Below are positions 9,987 through 19,076 of a stretch of 64,000 bases of DNA, in pieces (position 1 is the stretch's first letter; each line of letters begins with the position of its first letter). The notes under the pieces were generated by a model, which was not told the origin of the DNA, did no database searches, and saw only the letters and a list, made by a program, of their open reading frames with translations. The stretch is from Streptomyces sp. NRRL S-1022 (GTDB lineage: Bacteria > Actinomycetota > Actinomycetes > Streptomycetales > Streptomycetaceae). A program made the position numbers and the translations under genes. The stretch lies in assembly GCF_000720135.1 (NCBI RefSeq), contig NZ_JOIU01000010.1, positions 1 to 64,000 on the forward strand. Reading direction: 5' to 3'.

Positions 9987-10667
9987 ATGGTGCAGAAGGC
10001 CAAGATCCTCCTGGTCGATGACCGGCCGGAGAATCTGCTGGCGCTGGAGGCCATCCTCTCTGCGCTCGATCAGACGCTGGTGCGGGCATCGAGCGGGGAG
10101 GAAGCGCTCAAAGCACTGCTCACGGACGACTTCGCGGTCATTCTGCTGGATGTCCAGATGCCGGGCATGGACGGGTTCGAGACCGCCGCGCACATCAAGC
10201 GGCGCGAGCGGACCCGGGACATCCCGATCATCTTCCTCACGGCCATCAACCACGGCCCGCACCACACCTTCCGGGGCTACGCGGCGGGTGCGGTGGACTA
10301 CATCTCCAAGCCGTTCGACCCGTGGGTGCTGCGCGCGAAGGTCTCGGTTTTCGTCGAGCTGTACATGAAGAACTGCCAGCTCCGGGAACAGGCGGCGCTG
10401 CTGCGGCTGCAGTTGGAGGGCGGTGGCAAGGGCGGTGTCGCCGGCAAGGAGTCGGCCGGGCTGCTCGCGGAGCTGTCCGCGCGGCTCGCGGCCGTCGAGG
10501 AGCAGGCGGAGGCGCTGTCCAAGCAGCTGGACGACGACTCCGCGGATGCGGCGGCGGTGGCCACGGCGGCCCATCTGGAGCGCAAGCTCACCGGGTTGCG
10601 CCGGGCCCTCGACGCGCTGGAGCCGGGCTCGGGCGGCGCGAGCGCCTCGGTGCCCTCGCAGAACTGA
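9987..10667 (+). CDS. osaB: OsaB: response regulator with C-terminal coiled coil
   Basis: This 226-aa protein has an N-terminal receiver domain (residues about 5-125: ILLVDDRPEN acidic pocket, phospho-acceptor Asp55 in AVILLDVQMPGMDGF, Thr/Lys switch residues in IFLTA and ISKPF). The C-terminal half is Ala/Glu/Leu-rich and predicted to be coiled coil. There is no recognisable DNA-binding domain, so output is probably by protein-protein contact. In S. coelicolor the OsaB regulator is required to resume growth and differentiation in high osmolarity. It is the presumed partner of the adjacent OsaA. ATG 9987 is chosen because it follows GAGGAGGG by 6 nt and begins the receiver; an upstream in-frame start would add 83 low-quality residues. 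Confidence 0.9.
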   Translation: MVQKAKILLVDDRPENLLALEAILSALDQTLVRASSGEEALKALLTDDFAVILLDVQMPGMDGFETAAHIKRRERTRDIPIIFLTAINHGPHHTFRGYAAGAVDYISKPFDPWVLRAKVSVFVELYMKNCQLREQAALLRLQLEGGGKGGVAGKESAGLLAELSARLAAVEEQAEALSKQLDDDSADAAAVATAAHLERKLTGLRRALDALEPGSGGASASVPSQN

Positions 10668-10790
10668 CCCACGCCTCGGCCGCAGTTGCGGATGAGCGTG
10701 CGTCAGTTCCGCGCCCCGGCAGGCACGACACGAACGGGTGAAGCTGGGTGCACACGTGTCCGCCGTCGTCTCCCCCGGTAACCTCACACC

Positions 10791-13535
10791 ATGGCCTCAC
10801 GTCCCTCCGCAGCCAAGAAGCAGCCCGCCAAGAAGGCGGCCGCTCCCGTGAAGGCTCCGGCGAGGAAGGCCGCCGCGAAGAAGGTTCCGGCCAAGAGGGC
10901 GCCCGCCAGGAAGGCCGCGGTGAAGAAGGCCGCGCCCGCGAGGCCGGTATCCAGCCCCACGGGGGGCGTGTACCGGCTGGTGCGCGCCCTCTGGCTCGGC
11001 CTCGCGCACGCCGTCGGCGCCGTCTTCCGCGGCATAGGACAGGGCGCGAAGAACCTCGACCCGGCCCACCGCAAGGACGGCATCGCGCTGCTGCTGTTCG
11101 GCATCGCGCTGATCGTCGCCGCCGGCACCTGGGCGGACCTGCGCGGGCCCGTCGGCGACCTGGTCGAGCTCCTGGTCACCGGCGCCTTCGGCCGCCTCGA
11201 CCTGCTGGTGCCGATACTGTTCGCGGTGGTCGCCGTACGGTTCGTGCGGCACCCGGAGAAGCCGGAGGCCAACGGGCGGATCGTGATCGGCCTGTCCGCG
11301 CTCGTCATCGGTGTGCTCGGCCAGGTCCACATCGCCTGCGGCTCACCCGCGCGCAGCGCCGGCATGCAGGGCATAAGGGACGCCGGCGGCCTGATCGGCT
11401 GGGCGGCGGCCACCCCGCTGACGTACACCATGAGCGAGGTGCTCGCCGTACCCCTGCTGGTGCTGCTGACGGTCTTCGGGCTGCTCGTGGTGACCGCCAC
11501 CCCGGTCAACGCCATCCCGCAGCGGCTGCGGACGCTCGGGGTGCACCTCGGCGTGCTGCACGATCCCGAGGCGGACCGGTTCGCCGTGGACGACGAGGGT
11601 TACGACGAGCAGTGGCGCGAGGCGCCGCCCGCCCGCCCGCGCAGGCGCGCGGGCGCCCCCCGGGCGTACGACCCGGAGCGCGCCGAGGAGGAGGCGCTCA
11701 CCCAGCGCCGCGGGCGCCCCAGGCGCTCCGCGGTGCCCCAGCCGGACCCGCAGCGGCAGCTGGACGCCGTGGACGTCGCGACCGCCGCGGCCGCCGCGCT
11801 GGACGGGGCGGTGCAGCACGGCATGCCGCCGTCCCCGCTCGTCGCCGACCTCACCCAGGGGGTGAGCGCGGGCGAACGCGAGGACACCACCCCGGTGCCC
11901 ACGCCGGCACCGACGCCCGCGCCCGCCGCGGCCCCGGTTCCGGGCGCCCGCCCCCAGCGGGAGGAGCTCAGGACCGGGACCGTCCCCGACCTGACGAAGA
12001 AGGCCCCCGAGGCACCCCGCGACCTGCCCGCGCGCGCGGAGCAGCTCCAGCTGTCCGGGGACATCACCTACGCGCTGCCCTCGCTGGACCTGCTGACCCG
12101 CGGTGGCCCCGGCAAGGCGCGCAGCGCCGCCAACGACGCGGTCGTCGCCTCGCTCACCCAGGTCTTCACCGAGTTCAAGGTCGACGCGGCCGTCACCGGC
12201 TTCACCCGCGGCCCGACGGTCACCCGCTACGAGGTCGCGCTCGGGCCCGCCGTGAAGGTCGAGCGGATCACCGCGCTGACCAAGAACATCGCCTACGCCG
12301 TCGCGAGCCCGGACGTGCGGATCATCAGCCCCATCCCCGGCAAGTCCGCGGTGGGCATCGAGATCCCGAACACCGACCGGGAGATGGTCAACCTCGGCGA
12401 CGTGCTGCGCCTCGCGGAGTCCGCCGAGGACGACGACCCGATGCTGGTCGCCTTCGGCAAGGACGTCGAGGGCGGGTACGTCATGCACTCGCTGGCGAAG
12501 ATGCCGCACATGCTGGTCGCCGGCGCCACCGGCTCCGGCAAGTCGTCCTGCATCAACTGCCTGATCACCTCGGTCATGATGCGGGCGACCCCGGAGGACG
12601 TCCGGATGATCCTGGTCGACCCCAAGCGGGTCGAGCTGACCGCCTACGAGGGCATCCCGCACCTGATCACGCCGATCATCACCAACCCCAAGCGGGCCGC
12701 CGAGGCGCTGCAGTGGGTGGTCCGCGAGATGGACCTCAGGTACGACGACCTGGCCGCCTACGGCTACCGGCACATCGACGACTTCAACCGCGCGGTGCGC
12801 GAGGGCAAGGTCAAGCCGCCCGAGGGCAGCGAGCGGGAGCTGCAGCCGTACCCGTACCTGCTGGTGATCGTGGACGAGCTGGCGGACCTGATGATGGTGG
12901 CCCCGCGTGACGTCGAGGACGCGATCGTGCGCATCACGCAGCTCGCGCGCGCGGCCGGCATCCACCTGGTCCTCGCCACCCAGCGTCCGTCGGTCGACGT
13001 GGTCACCGGTCTGATCAAGGCCAACGTGCCGTCCCGGCTGGCCTTCGCCACCTCCTCGCTCGCCGACTCCCGGGTCATCCTCGACCAGCCCGGCGCCGAG
13101 AAGCTGATCGGCAAGGGCGACGGCCTGTTCCTGCCGATGGGGGCGAACAAGCCGACCCGTATGCAGGGCGCCTTCGTGACCGAGGAGGAGGTCGCGGTCG
13201 TCGTCCGGCACTGCAAGGAGCAGATGGCGCCCGTCTTCCGCGACGACGTCACCGTGGGCACCAAGCAGAAGAAGGAGATCGACGAGGACATCGGCGACGA
13301 CCTCGACCTGCTGTGCCAGGCGGCCGAGCTGGTCGTCTCCACCCAGTTCGGGTCGACCTCGATGCTCCAGCGCAAGCTGCGCGTCGGCTTCGCCAAGGCC
13401 GGACGGCTCATGGACCTCATGGAGTCCCGCAACATCGTGGGGCCGAGCGAGGGCTCCAAGGCACGTGACGTTCTCGTGAAACCCGACGAGCTGGACGGTG
13501 TGCTCGCCGTGATCCGCGGGGAGTCCGACGGGTGA
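10791..13535 (+). CDS. ftsK: FtsK/SpoIIIE-family DNA translocase
   Basis: The 914-aa septal DNA pump moves chromosome ends out of closing sporulation septa. The N terminus (1-55) is Lys/Ala/Pro-rich and histone-H1-like. Four hydrophobic segments follow at about 95-240. A variable linker runs to about 430. The motor follows, with Walker A VAGATGSGKSS and Walker B LLVIVDELADLM, and the C-terminal gamma winged-helix domain (STSMLQRKLRVGFAKAGRLMDLME) binds KOPS-like DNA. Length and order match Streptomyces FtsK. The start ATG opens the lysine-rich tail. The gene lies 123 bp after osaB and is followed by an imperfect hairpin. Confidence 0.95.
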   Translation: MASRPSAAKKQPAKKAAAPVKAPARKAAAKKVPAKRAPARKAAVKKAAPARPVSSPTGGVYRLVRALWLGLAHAVGAVFRGIGQGAKNLDPAHRKDGIALLLFGIALIVAAGTWADLRGPVGDLVELLVTGAFGRLDLLVPILFAVVAVRFVRHPEKPEANGRIVIGLSALVIGVLGQVHIACGSPARSAGMQGIRDAGGLIGWAAATPLTYTMSEVLAVPLLVLLTVFGLLVVTATPVNAIPQRLRTLGVHLGVLHDPEADRFAVDDEGYDEQWREAPPARPRRRAGAPRAYDPERAEEEALTQRRGRPRRSAVPQPDPQRQLDAVDVATAAAAALDGAVQHGMPPSPLVADLTQGVSAGEREDTTPVPTPAPTPAPAAAPVPGARPQREELRTGTVPDLTKKAPEAPRDLPARAEQLQLSGDITYALPSLDLLTRGGPGKARSAANDAVVASLTQVFTEFKVDAAVTGFTRGPTVTRYEVALGPAVKVERITALTKNIAYAVASPDVRIISPIPGKSAVGIEIPNTDREMVNLGDVLRLAESAEDDDPMLVAFGKDVEGGYVMHSLAKMPHMLVAGATGSGKSSCINCLITSVMMRATPEDVRMILVDPKRVELTAYEGIPHLITPIITNPKRAAEALQWVVREMDLRYDDLAAYGYRHIDDFNRAVREGKVKPPEGSERELQPYPYLLVIVDELADLMMVAPRDVEDAIVRITQLARAAGIHLVLATQRPSVDVVTGLIKANVPSRLAFATSSLADSRVILDQPGAEKLIGKGDGLFLPMGANKPTRMQGAFVTEEEVAVVVRHCKEQMAPVFRDDVTVGTKQKKEIDEDIGDDLDLLCQAAELVVSTQFGSTSMLQRKLRVGFAKAGRLMDLMESRNIVGPSEGSKARDVLVKPDELDGVLAVIRGESDG

Positions 13536-13653
13536 GGGGCGAAGGGCCGTTCGGCCGACGCGGGTTACGCCGGCTGGCGGGATCGCCGTGATCCACCTGT
13601 TAGATGTCGGTGAGCAACCGTTTCCCTTTGTCGTACGTCCAGTTGAGCGAGAA

Positions 13654-13690
13654 GACAGGTAGGGCCCGCATCCTGGGGTACCTGCCTGTC
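13654..13690 (+). terminator. Imperfect hairpin downstream of ftsK
   Basis: GACAGGTAGG (13654-13663) pairs with CCTGCCTGTC (13681-13690), 10 bp with one T-G pair, around a 17-nt loop. There is no T tract. It may act as an attenuating or Rho-assisted terminator between ftsK and the next gene. Confidence 0.4.
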
Positions 13691-13768
13691 GCGTCCTCGG
13701 GGTGTCGGGCCATTCCGATGGCGTACAAAGTCCTACCGCCCGGTTGCCCCACCCTTTCGTACCCCCCC

Positions 13769-13774
13769 TAGACT
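13769..13774 (+). promoter_or_regulatory. Possible -10 element (TAGACT) for the RodZ-like gene
   Basis: TAGACT at 13769-13774 fits a housekeeping -10 and lies 42 bp before the chosen start at 13817. The best -35 is TTGCCC at 13744-13749 with a long 19-bp spacer, so the assignment is weak. Confidence 0.35.
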
Positions 13775-13816
13775 GAGCTTCCAGCACAGGTGGCTACACG
13801 CTCGAAAGGCGCCCCC

Positions 13817-14659
13817 GTGTCCATCGGCAACTCCCCTGAAGACGAGCGTCCGTTCCGAGACGAGTCCCAGGAAGCCCGACCCTCCGTGGGCCGTGCGCTG
13901 CAGCAGGCGCGGATCGCGGCCGGGCTCACCGTGGACGACGTCAGCAGTGCCACTCGTGTCCGTATCGCCATCGTGCGCGCCATCGAGGCGGACGACTTCG
14001 CGCCCTGCGGCGGCGCCGTGTACGCCCGCGGGCACATCCGCACGCTGGCCAGGGCCGTCCACCTCGACCCCGAGCCCCTGATCGCCCAGTACGACGCCGA
14101 GCACGGCGGCCGGCCCGCGCCCACCCCCGCCGCACCCCTGTTCGAGGCGGAGCGGATCCGGCCCGAGCGGCGCGGCCCGAACTGGACCGCGGCGATGGTC
14201 GCCGCGATCGTCGTCGTCATCGGGTTCGTCGGGTTCACCGCGGTCAAGGGCGGCGACAGCGCCGGCGACTCCAAGGCGCAGGTCGCCGAGGGCAGCCCGG
14301 CCGTCACGGTGAAGTCCGCCCCGCCCAAGCCGCAGAAGCACAAGCCGGCCGAGCCGACCGGCGAGCCCTCCGACAGCGCCATCGCCGCCGCACCCCAGGA
14401 CAAGGTGACCGTCCAGGTCAGCGCCCCCAACGGACGCAGCTGGATCTCCGCCAAGGACCACAACGGCCGGATGCTCTTCGACGGGCTGCTGAAGAAGGGC
14501 CAGTCCAAGACCTTCCAGGACAACTCCAAGATCAACCTGATCCTCGGCGACGCCGGCGCGATCGAGCTGTACGTCAACGGCAAGAAGATCGAGGACACCT
14601 TCCGGCCCGGCGCGGTGGAGCGGCTCACCTACACCAAGGGCGACCCGGTGGCGGGCTGA
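13817..14659 (+). CDS. RodZ-like membrane protein: XRE helix-turn-helix plus DUF4115
   Basis: The 280-aa protein has an N-terminal Cro/CI-type helix-turn-helix (about residues 24-90, [25 protein letters not shown]), one transmembrane helix (about 125-148, [17 protein letters not shown]), and a C-terminal DUF4115 beta domain (about 195-280, [21 protein letters not shown]). This is the RodZ layout, which links cytoskeletal or division proteins to the wall in other bacteria; in Streptomyces the role is not settled. GTG 13817 is preferred because GAAAGG ends 8 nt before it; GTG 13790 in the same frame would add nine residues. It lies between ftsK and rimO. Confidence 0.85.
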   Translation: MSIGNSPEDERPFRDESQEARPSVGRALQQARIAAGLTVDDVSSATRVRIAIVRAIEADDFAPCGGAVYARGHIRTLARAVHLDPEPLIAQYDAEHGGRPAPTPAAPLFEAERIRPERRGPNWTAAMVAAIVVVIGFVGFTAVKGGDSAGDSKAQVAEGSPAVTVKSAPPKPQKHKPAEPTGEPSDSAIAAAPQDKVTVQVSAPNGRSWISAKDHNGRMLFDGLLKKGQSKTFQDNSKINLILGDAGAIELYVNGKKIEDTFRPGAVERLTYTKGDPVAG

Positions 14660-14720
14660 CGGACCGGGCGCGGCGGATGTGACGGAGTCGGCCACAATCG
14701 GCCAACCCCGTCGACGTGGG

Positions 14721-14743
14721 CTGTCAGTGAGACAAAGTAGTCT
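14721..14743 (+). promoter_or_regulatory. RecA-NDp-like promoter of the rimO operon
   Basis: CTGTCAGTG (14721-14729), exactly 8 nt, then TAGTCT (14738-14743). This matches the RecA-NDp motif (TTGTCRGTG, 8 nt, TAGnnT), known in mycobacteria as the LexA-independent damage promoter dependent on PafBC, and the element at recA in this window. The -10 ends 7 nt before the rimO ATG, predicting a leaderless mRNA. Confidence 0.7.
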
Positions 14744-14750
14744 TGAGCCC

Positions 14751-16223
14751 ATGCCTGAACGCCGTACCGTCGCACTCGTCACTCTCGGCTGCGCTCGTAA
14801 CGAGGTGGATTCCGAGGAGCTCGCAGGCCGTTTGGAGGCGGACGGCTGGCAGCTCGTCGACGACGCCGCGGACGCCGACGTCGCCGTGGTCAACACCTGT
14901 GGCTTCGTGGAAGCCGCGAAGAAGGACTCCGTCGACGCCCTCCTGGAGGCCAACGACCTCAAGAACCACGGGAGAACCCAGGCCGTCGTGGCGGTGGGCT
15001 GCATGGCCGAGCGGTACGGCAAGGAGCTGGCCGAAGCGCTGCCCGAGGCCGACGGCGTGCTCGGCTTCGACGACTACACCGACATCTCCGACCGCCTGCA
15101 GACCATCCTGTCCGGCGGCATCCACGCCTCGCACACCCCGCGCGACCGGCGCAAGCTGCTGCCGATCAGCCCGGCCGAGCGCCAGGAGTCGGCCGCCGCG
15201 GTGGCCCTGCCCGGGCACGGCCCCGCCGACCTCCCGGAGGGCGTCGCGCCCGCCTCCGGCCCCCGTGCGCCCCTGCGCCGCCGCCTGGACGGCTCCCCGG
15301 TCGCCTCGGTCAAGCTGGCCTCCGGCTGCGACCGGCGCTGCTCCTTCTGCGCCATCCCGTCCTTCCGCGGCTCCTTCATCTCCCGCCGCCCCAGCGACGT
15401 GCTGAACGAGACCCGCTGGCTGGCCGAGCAGGGCGTCAAGGAGATCATGCTGGTCTCCGAGAACAACACCTCCTACGGCAAGGACCTCGGCGACATCCGC
15501 CTGCTGGAGTCCCTGCTGCCCGAGCTCGCCGAGGTCGACGGCATCGAGCGGGTGCGGGTGAGCTACCTCCAGCCGGCCGAGATGCGCCCGGGCCTCATCG
15601 ACGTCCTGACCTCCACCCCCAAGGTCGCCCCCTACTTCGACCTGTCCTTCCAGCACTCGGCGCCCGGCGTGCTGCGCGCCATGCGCCGCTTCGGTGACAC
15701 CGACCGCTTCCTGGAGCTGCTCGACACCATCCGGAGCAAGGCTCCCGAGGCCGGGGTGCGCTCCAACTTCATCGTCGGCTTCCCCGGCGAGTCCGAGTCC
15801 GACCTGGCCGAACTGGAGCGCTTCCTGAACGGCGCCCGGCTCGACGCCATCGGCGTCTTCGGCTACTCCGACGAGGAGGGCACGGAAGCGGCGACCTACG
15901 ACGACAAGCTGGACGAGGACGTCGTCGCCGAGCGCCTGGCCCACATCTCCCGGCTCGCCGAGGAACTCGTCTCGCAGCGCGCCGAGGAGCGCGTCGGCGA
16001 GACCCTGCGGGTCCTGGTGGAGTCGGTGGACGAGGAGGAGGGCGTCCACGGCCGTGCCGCGCACCAGGCGCCGGAGACCGACGGCCAGGTCCTGCTCACG
16101 AGCGGCGCGGGCCTGAGCGTCGGACGTATGGTCGAGGCAAAGGTGGTCGGTACGGAAGGTGTCGACCTGGTGGCCGAGCCGCTGACCGGCTCGCTCGCGG
16201 GTAGTGAGGAGGCGGGCAGATGA
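14751..16223 (+). CDS. rimO: Ribosomal protein S12 (Asp) methylthiotransferase RimO
   Basis: This 490-aa radical-SAM enzyme adds a methylthio group to an aspartate of ribosomal protein S12. The UPF0004 N-terminal domain carries cluster cysteines in [18 protein letters not shown] and VGCMAE. The radical-SAM motif CDRRCSFC binds the second 4Fe-4S cluster. A C-terminal TRAM domain follows (about 405-475). [15 protein letters not shown] and [10 protein letters not shown] are typical of the family. RimO rather than MiaB is indicated by [11 protein letters not shown] and by a separate miaB at 56924. A 50-residue Pro/Ala-rich insert sits before the radical-SAM domain. ATG 14751 is chosen because it begins the conserved [13 protein letters not shown] block and follows the -10 directly. 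The stop overlaps the pgsA start (ATGA). Confidence 0.95.
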   Translation: MPERRTVALVTLGCARNEVDSEELAGRLEADGWQLVDDAADADVAVVNTCGFVEAAKKDSVDALLEANDLKNHGRTQAVVAVGCMAERYGKELAEALPEADGVLGFDDYTDISDRLQTILSGGIHASHTPRDRRKLLPISPAERQESAAAVALPGHGPADLPEGVAPASGPRAPLRRRLDGSPVASVKLASGCDRRCSFCAIPSFRGSFISRRPSDVLNETRWLAEQGVKEIMLVSENNTSYGKDLGDIRLLESLLPELAEVDGIERVRVSYLQPAEMRPGLIDVLTSTPKVAPYFDLSFQHSAPGVLRAMRRFGDTDRFLELLDTIRSKAPEAGVRSNFIVGFPGESESDLAELERFLNGARLDAIGVFGYSDEEGTEAATYDDKLDEDVVAERLAHISRLAEELVSQRAEERVGETLRVLVESVDEEEGVHGRAAHQAPETDGQVLLTSGAGLSVGRMVEAKVVGTEGVDLVAEPLTGSLAGSEEAGR

Positions 16224-16990
16224 CCGGAGTCCCGGCATCCGCCGCGGGTGGCTCCTCCGGCGCGCAGGGCGCCCGGGGGTCCGCCGCAGCTGCCGACGGC
16301 GCCCGGTCCGAGGTCTCCGGTTCCGCTTCGGGTCCGGCCACGGCTCCCGACGGCGGCGGCAAGCCCGCGCGCGGCGGGAAGATCGCGGCCGCGGCCGTCA
16401 ACCAGGCGAGCGTCTGGAACGTGGCCAATCTGCTGACCATGCTCCGCCTGCTGCTGGTGCCCGGCTTCGTGGCGCTGATGCTGACCAACGGCGGCTACGA
16501 CCCGGCCTGGCGCTCCGTGGCCTGGGCCGCCTTCGCTATCGCCATGATCACGGACTTGTTCGACGGTCACCTGGCGCGCACCTACAACCTCGTCACCGAC
16601 TTCGGGAAGATCGCCGACCCCATCGCCGACAAGGCGATCATGGGGGCGGCGCTCGTCTGTCTGTCCGCCCTCGGTGATCTGCCGTGGTGGGTGACGGCCG
16701 TGATCCTCGGCCGGGAACTCGGCATCACGCTGCTGCGTTTTCTGGTCATTCGCTACGGCGTGATCCCCGCCAGCCGGGGCGGCAAGCTGAAGACGCTCAC
16801 CCAGGGCGTGGCCGTCGGGATGTACGTCCTGGCACTGACGGGGTGGCTGGCCACCCTGAGGTTCTGGGTGATGGCCGTGGCGGTCGTCCTCACGGTCGTG
16901 ACCGGCCTCGACTACGTAAGACAAGCCATTGTGCTGCGCCGGCGGGGAATCGCCGAGCGCGCCGCGGCGTTGGAGGAGAAGGAAGCGTGA
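16220..16990 (+). CDS. pgsA: CDP-diacylglycerol-glycerol-3-phosphate 3-phosphatidyltransferase
   Basis: The 256-aa membrane enzyme makes phosphatidylglycerophosphate, the precursor of phosphatidylglycerol and cardiolipin. The CDP-alcohol phosphatidyltransferase motif D-G-x2-A-R-x8-G-x3-D-x3-D is seen as [12 protein letters not shown] followed by [12 protein letters not shown]. Several transmembrane helices fill residues about 70-240. The first 65 residues are a Ser/Ala/Gly-rich extension not needed for the fold. The gene overlaps rimO by 4 bp and cinA by 4 bp, so the three are translationally coupled. The same pgsA-cinA-clgR order is found in other actinobacteria. Confidence 0.95.
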   Translation: MTGVPASAAGGSSGAQGARGSAAAADGARSEVSGSASGPATAPDGGGKPARGGKIAAAAVNQASVWNVANLLTMLRLLLVPGFVALMLTNGGYDPAWRSVAWAAFAIAMITDLFDGHLARTYNLVTDFGKIADPIADKAIMGAALVCLSALGDLPWWVTAVILGRELGITLLRFLVIRYGVIPASRGGKLKTLTQGVAVGMYVLALTGWLATLRFWVMAVAVVLTVVTGLDYVRQAIVLRRRGIAERAAALEEKEA

Positions 16991-17532
16991 GTTCCGCGGC
17001 CACCGAACTGGTGCGACTACTGACCGTGAGGGGCGAGACCCTTGCCGTCGCCGAGTCGCTGACCGGTGGCCTGGTAGCCGCGGAGATCACCGGGGTGCCC
17101 GGCGCCTCCCGGGTGTTCCGGGGCTCGATCACCGCCTACGCCACCGAGCTGAAGCACGAGCTGCTGGGCGTCGACGCCACTCTGCTGGCCCAGCGCGGAG
17201 CGGTGGATCCGCAGGTCGCAGGCCAGATGGCGGCCGGTGTCCGCAAGGCCCTGGGGGCCGACTGGGGCATCGCGACCACCGGGGTCGCCGGCCCCGATCC
17301 GCAGGACGGACAGCCCGTCGGGACGGTCTTCGTGGCCGTCGACGGACCCCTCACCGGCCGGGCCGGTTCTGCCGGTGGCGGAAAAGTCGAGGCTCTGCGG
17401 TTGAACGGCGGCCGTGCGGAAATTCGTATGGAGAGTGTACGGAGCGTACTCGCAGTGCTCCTGGAGCGGCTTGCGGGCGAACAGACTGGGAATGAGCGGG
17501 CACAGGATACGGAACGGAACGGGGGGTTTTGA
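16987..17532 (+). CDS. pncC: CinA C-terminal-domain protein (nicotinamide-nucleotide amidase PncC)
   Basis: The 181-aa protein is the stand-alone CinA_C domain. Visible blocks are LAVAESLTGGLVAAEITGVPGASRVFRGSI (split across the ESLTGG motif), TTGVAGPDPQDGQPVGTVFVAV, and SVRSVLAVLLERL. Family members deamidate nicotinamide mononucleotide to nicotinic acid mononucleotide in pyridine nucleotide salvage. The GTG at 16987 overlaps the pgsA stop (GTGA). Residues 165-181 are a polar tail. Family assignment is secure; activity is inferred from the family. Confidence 0.92.
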   Translation: MSSAATELVRLLTVRGETLAVAESLTGGLVAAEITGVPGASRVFRGSITAYATELKHELLGVDATLLAQRGAVDPQVAGQMAAGVRKALGADWGIATTGVAGPDPQDGQPVGTVFVAVDGPLTGRAGSAGGGKVEALRLNGGRAEIRMESVRSVLAVLLERLAGEQTGNERAQDTERNGGF

Positions 17533-17554
17533 TGTTTGCAGCCCTGAGTGAACA
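17533..17554. promoter_or_regulatory. Possible ClgR-type operator upstream of clgR
   Basis: The stretch begins TGTTTGC and ends GTGAACA around a short centre, giving an imperfect dyad with TGTT/AACA ends, 88 bp before clgR. ClgR sites in actinobacteria are GTTCGC/GCGAAC-type dyads; this one departs in sequence and is about 2 nt longer, so autoregulation is only a possibility. Confidence 0.25.
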
Positions 17555-17641
17555 CGACATCGCTCCCCGCACGGCCGCGGCGCAAGGCGGTACGGTGGGG
17601 CGAGAAGGATGCGGCTACGCGGTCCGAGGAGGGAGCCACCG

Positions 17642-18016
17642 ATGATTCTGCTCCGTCGCCTGCTGGGTGACGTGCTGCGTCGGCAGCGCCAACGCCAGGG
17701 CCGTACTCTGCGCGAAGTCTCCTCGTCCGCCCGAGTCTCACTCGGCTATCTCTCCGAGGTGGAGCGGGGGCAGAAGGAGGCTTCCTCCGAGCTGCTCGCC
17801 GCCATCTGCGACGCGCTGGACGTACGGATGTCGGAACTCATGCGGGAAGTGAGCGACGAGCTGGCGCTCGCCGAGCTGGCCCAGTCCGCCCGGGCCACCG
17901 AGCCCGTGCCCACGCCGGTCCGTCCCATGCTGGGTTCGGTGTCGGTGACCGGTGTGCCACCGGAACGGGTGACCATCAAGGCGCCCGCGGAGGCGGTGGA
18001 CGTGGTCGCCGCGTGA
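17642..18016 (+). CDS. clgR: ClgR: XRE-family activator of clp/lon protease genes
   Basis: The 124-aa regulator has an N-terminal Cro/CI helix-turn-helix (residues about 10-70: [42 protein letters not shown], quoted only to mark the fold in two halves around GYLSEVE). It is the clp gene regulator of actinobacteria, which activates clpP1P2, clpC and lon. The position after pgsA-cinA is diagnostic. The protein ends in VVAA; in S. lividans, ClgR is itself removed by ClpP and its two terminal alanines are required. GAGGAGGGA precedes ATG 17642. A strong terminator follows. The gene likely shares the rimO promoter and may also have its own in the 109-bp gap after cinA. Confidence 0.9.
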   Translation: MILLRRLLGDVLRRQRQRQGRTLREVSSSARVSLGYLSEVERGQKEASSELLAAICDALDVRMSELMREVSDELALAELAQSARATEPVPTPVRPMLGSVSVTGVPPERVTIKAPAEAVDVVAA

Positions 18017-18052
18017 GCTTCGTGCACGCGGCTTAGCGATCCGAGACGTGTG

Positions 18053-18103
18053 AAGCCCCGGCCGGCTGTCCCAGGGAGACCTGGGGAGCCGGCCGGGGCT
18101 TTT
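18053..18103. terminator. Rho-independent terminator after clgR
   Basis: A perfect 15-bp stem (18053-18067 with 18087-18101) encloses an inner CCAGG/CCTGG hairpin and is followed by TTTT. It closes the rimO-clgR unit before the dps gene. Confidence 0.88.
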
Positions 18104-18199
18104 CGTCGCTCGTCACCCGTCGGGCGTCCGTTTGCCGGGGCTGTGCGGTGCGGTCATGGTGGAGGGGACGTGACGGCGCCCGAGCACCGGAGGAATCGG

Positions 18200-18670
18200 A
18201 TGTACGTCGTGAAGAGCCCCTTGGCCGACGCGGATCTGAAGACCGTGTCGGAGGCGCTGCAGGGCGCCCTCGTCGACCTGGTGGACCTCTCCCTGGTCGC
18301 CAAGCAGATTCACTGGAACATCGTCGGCCCCCGCTTCCGCTCCGTCCACCTCCAGCTGGACGAGGTGGTCGACTCCGCCCGCACCCACATGGACACGGTG
18401 GCCGAGCGGGCCTCGGCGCTGGGCGTCCCGCCCGACGGGCGCGCCGCCACGGTGGCCGCCACGAGCGGCATCAAGAACACTCCCGCGGGATGGATCAAGG
18501 ACACGGACGCGGTCGGGACGATGGTGGACGCGCTGGGCGCGGTGATCATCCGGATGCGGGAGCGGGTGGAGGCGACCGGGGCGCCGGATCCGGTGACCCA
18601 GGACCTCTTCATCGGGATCACCGCCGACCTGGAGAAGCACCACTGGATGTTCCAGGCGGAGAACGCCTGA
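18200..18670 (+). CDS. dps: Dps-family ferritin-like DNA-protection protein
   Basis: The 156-aa protein has the Dps four-helix signature: VAKQIHWNIVGPRFRSVHLQLDEVVDSARTHMDTVAERA (ferroxidase His/Asp/Glu ligands in QIHWN and HLQLDE, D-x3-R-x2-MDTVAER). Dps dodecamers oxidise and store iron and compact the nucleoid. It lacks a long N- or C-terminal tail, as described for the DpsB paralogue of S. coelicolor, which lies at this position as I recall. ATG 18200 follows GGAGGA (18189-18194) by 5 nt; further upstream in-frame codons are not supported. Confidence 0.92.
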   Translation: MYVVKSPLADADLKTVSEALQGALVDLVDLSLVAKQIHWNIVGPRFRSVHLQLDEVVDSARTHMDTVAERASALGVPPDGRAATVAATSGIKNTPAGWIKDTDAVGTMVDALGAVIIRMRERVEATGAPDPVTQDLFIGITADLEKHHWMFQAENA

Positions 18671-18797
18671 GCGGCCGGCCGCCCCCTCCCACGCCGGACG
18701 GGCCGTTCTCCTCCCGGCGCTGCATCAGTGAGCCCTCGGTGCGCCTCCCGGGCGGTCGGGGTGGCGGTCTAGCGTCCGGCTGGAGGTGGTGGCGGGC

Positions 18798-19076
18798 ATG
18801 GCGGGGCGGATAGTGCGCTGGGTGGTGGTCCCCGGGCTCGGGGCGGTGTGGTGGTGGGCCGTGCTGCGGCTCGCCGCGGGCAGCGGCTCGGGTGTGCTGG
18901 AAGGGGCCGTCGTGGCCGGCGGATGGGGGCTGAGCCTGCTGCCCGTGCACTGTGTGCCCGAGGGGCGCGCGACCGGGGCCGTGCCGACAGGGCGCTGGGT
19001 GACCGCCTGGCGGGCCGGGGACGTCACCAGGGCATCGCCACACCCCCGTTCGGGCGAAGTATCTGACCCGTCGTGA
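18798..19076 (+). CDS. Small membrane protein of unknown function
   Basis: The 92-aa product has two hydrophobic segments (about residues 5-30, IVRWVVVPGLGAVWWWAVL, and about 36-55) and a short polar tail. I recognise no family. Third-position G/C bias is strong throughout, supporting a real gene. Its 3' end overlaps the convergent SDR gene (from 19024) by 53 bp. The start could be GTG 18786 or ATG 18798; the ATG has GGAGG-like sequence at 18782-18786. A TAGCGT at 18770-18775 with a partial RecA-NDp-like upstream half may be its promoter. Confidence 0.55.
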   Translation: MAGRIVRWVVVPGLGAVWWWAVLRLAAGSGSGVLEGAVVAGGWGLSLLPVHCVPEGRATGAVPTGRWVTAWRAGDVTRASPHPRSGEVSDPS

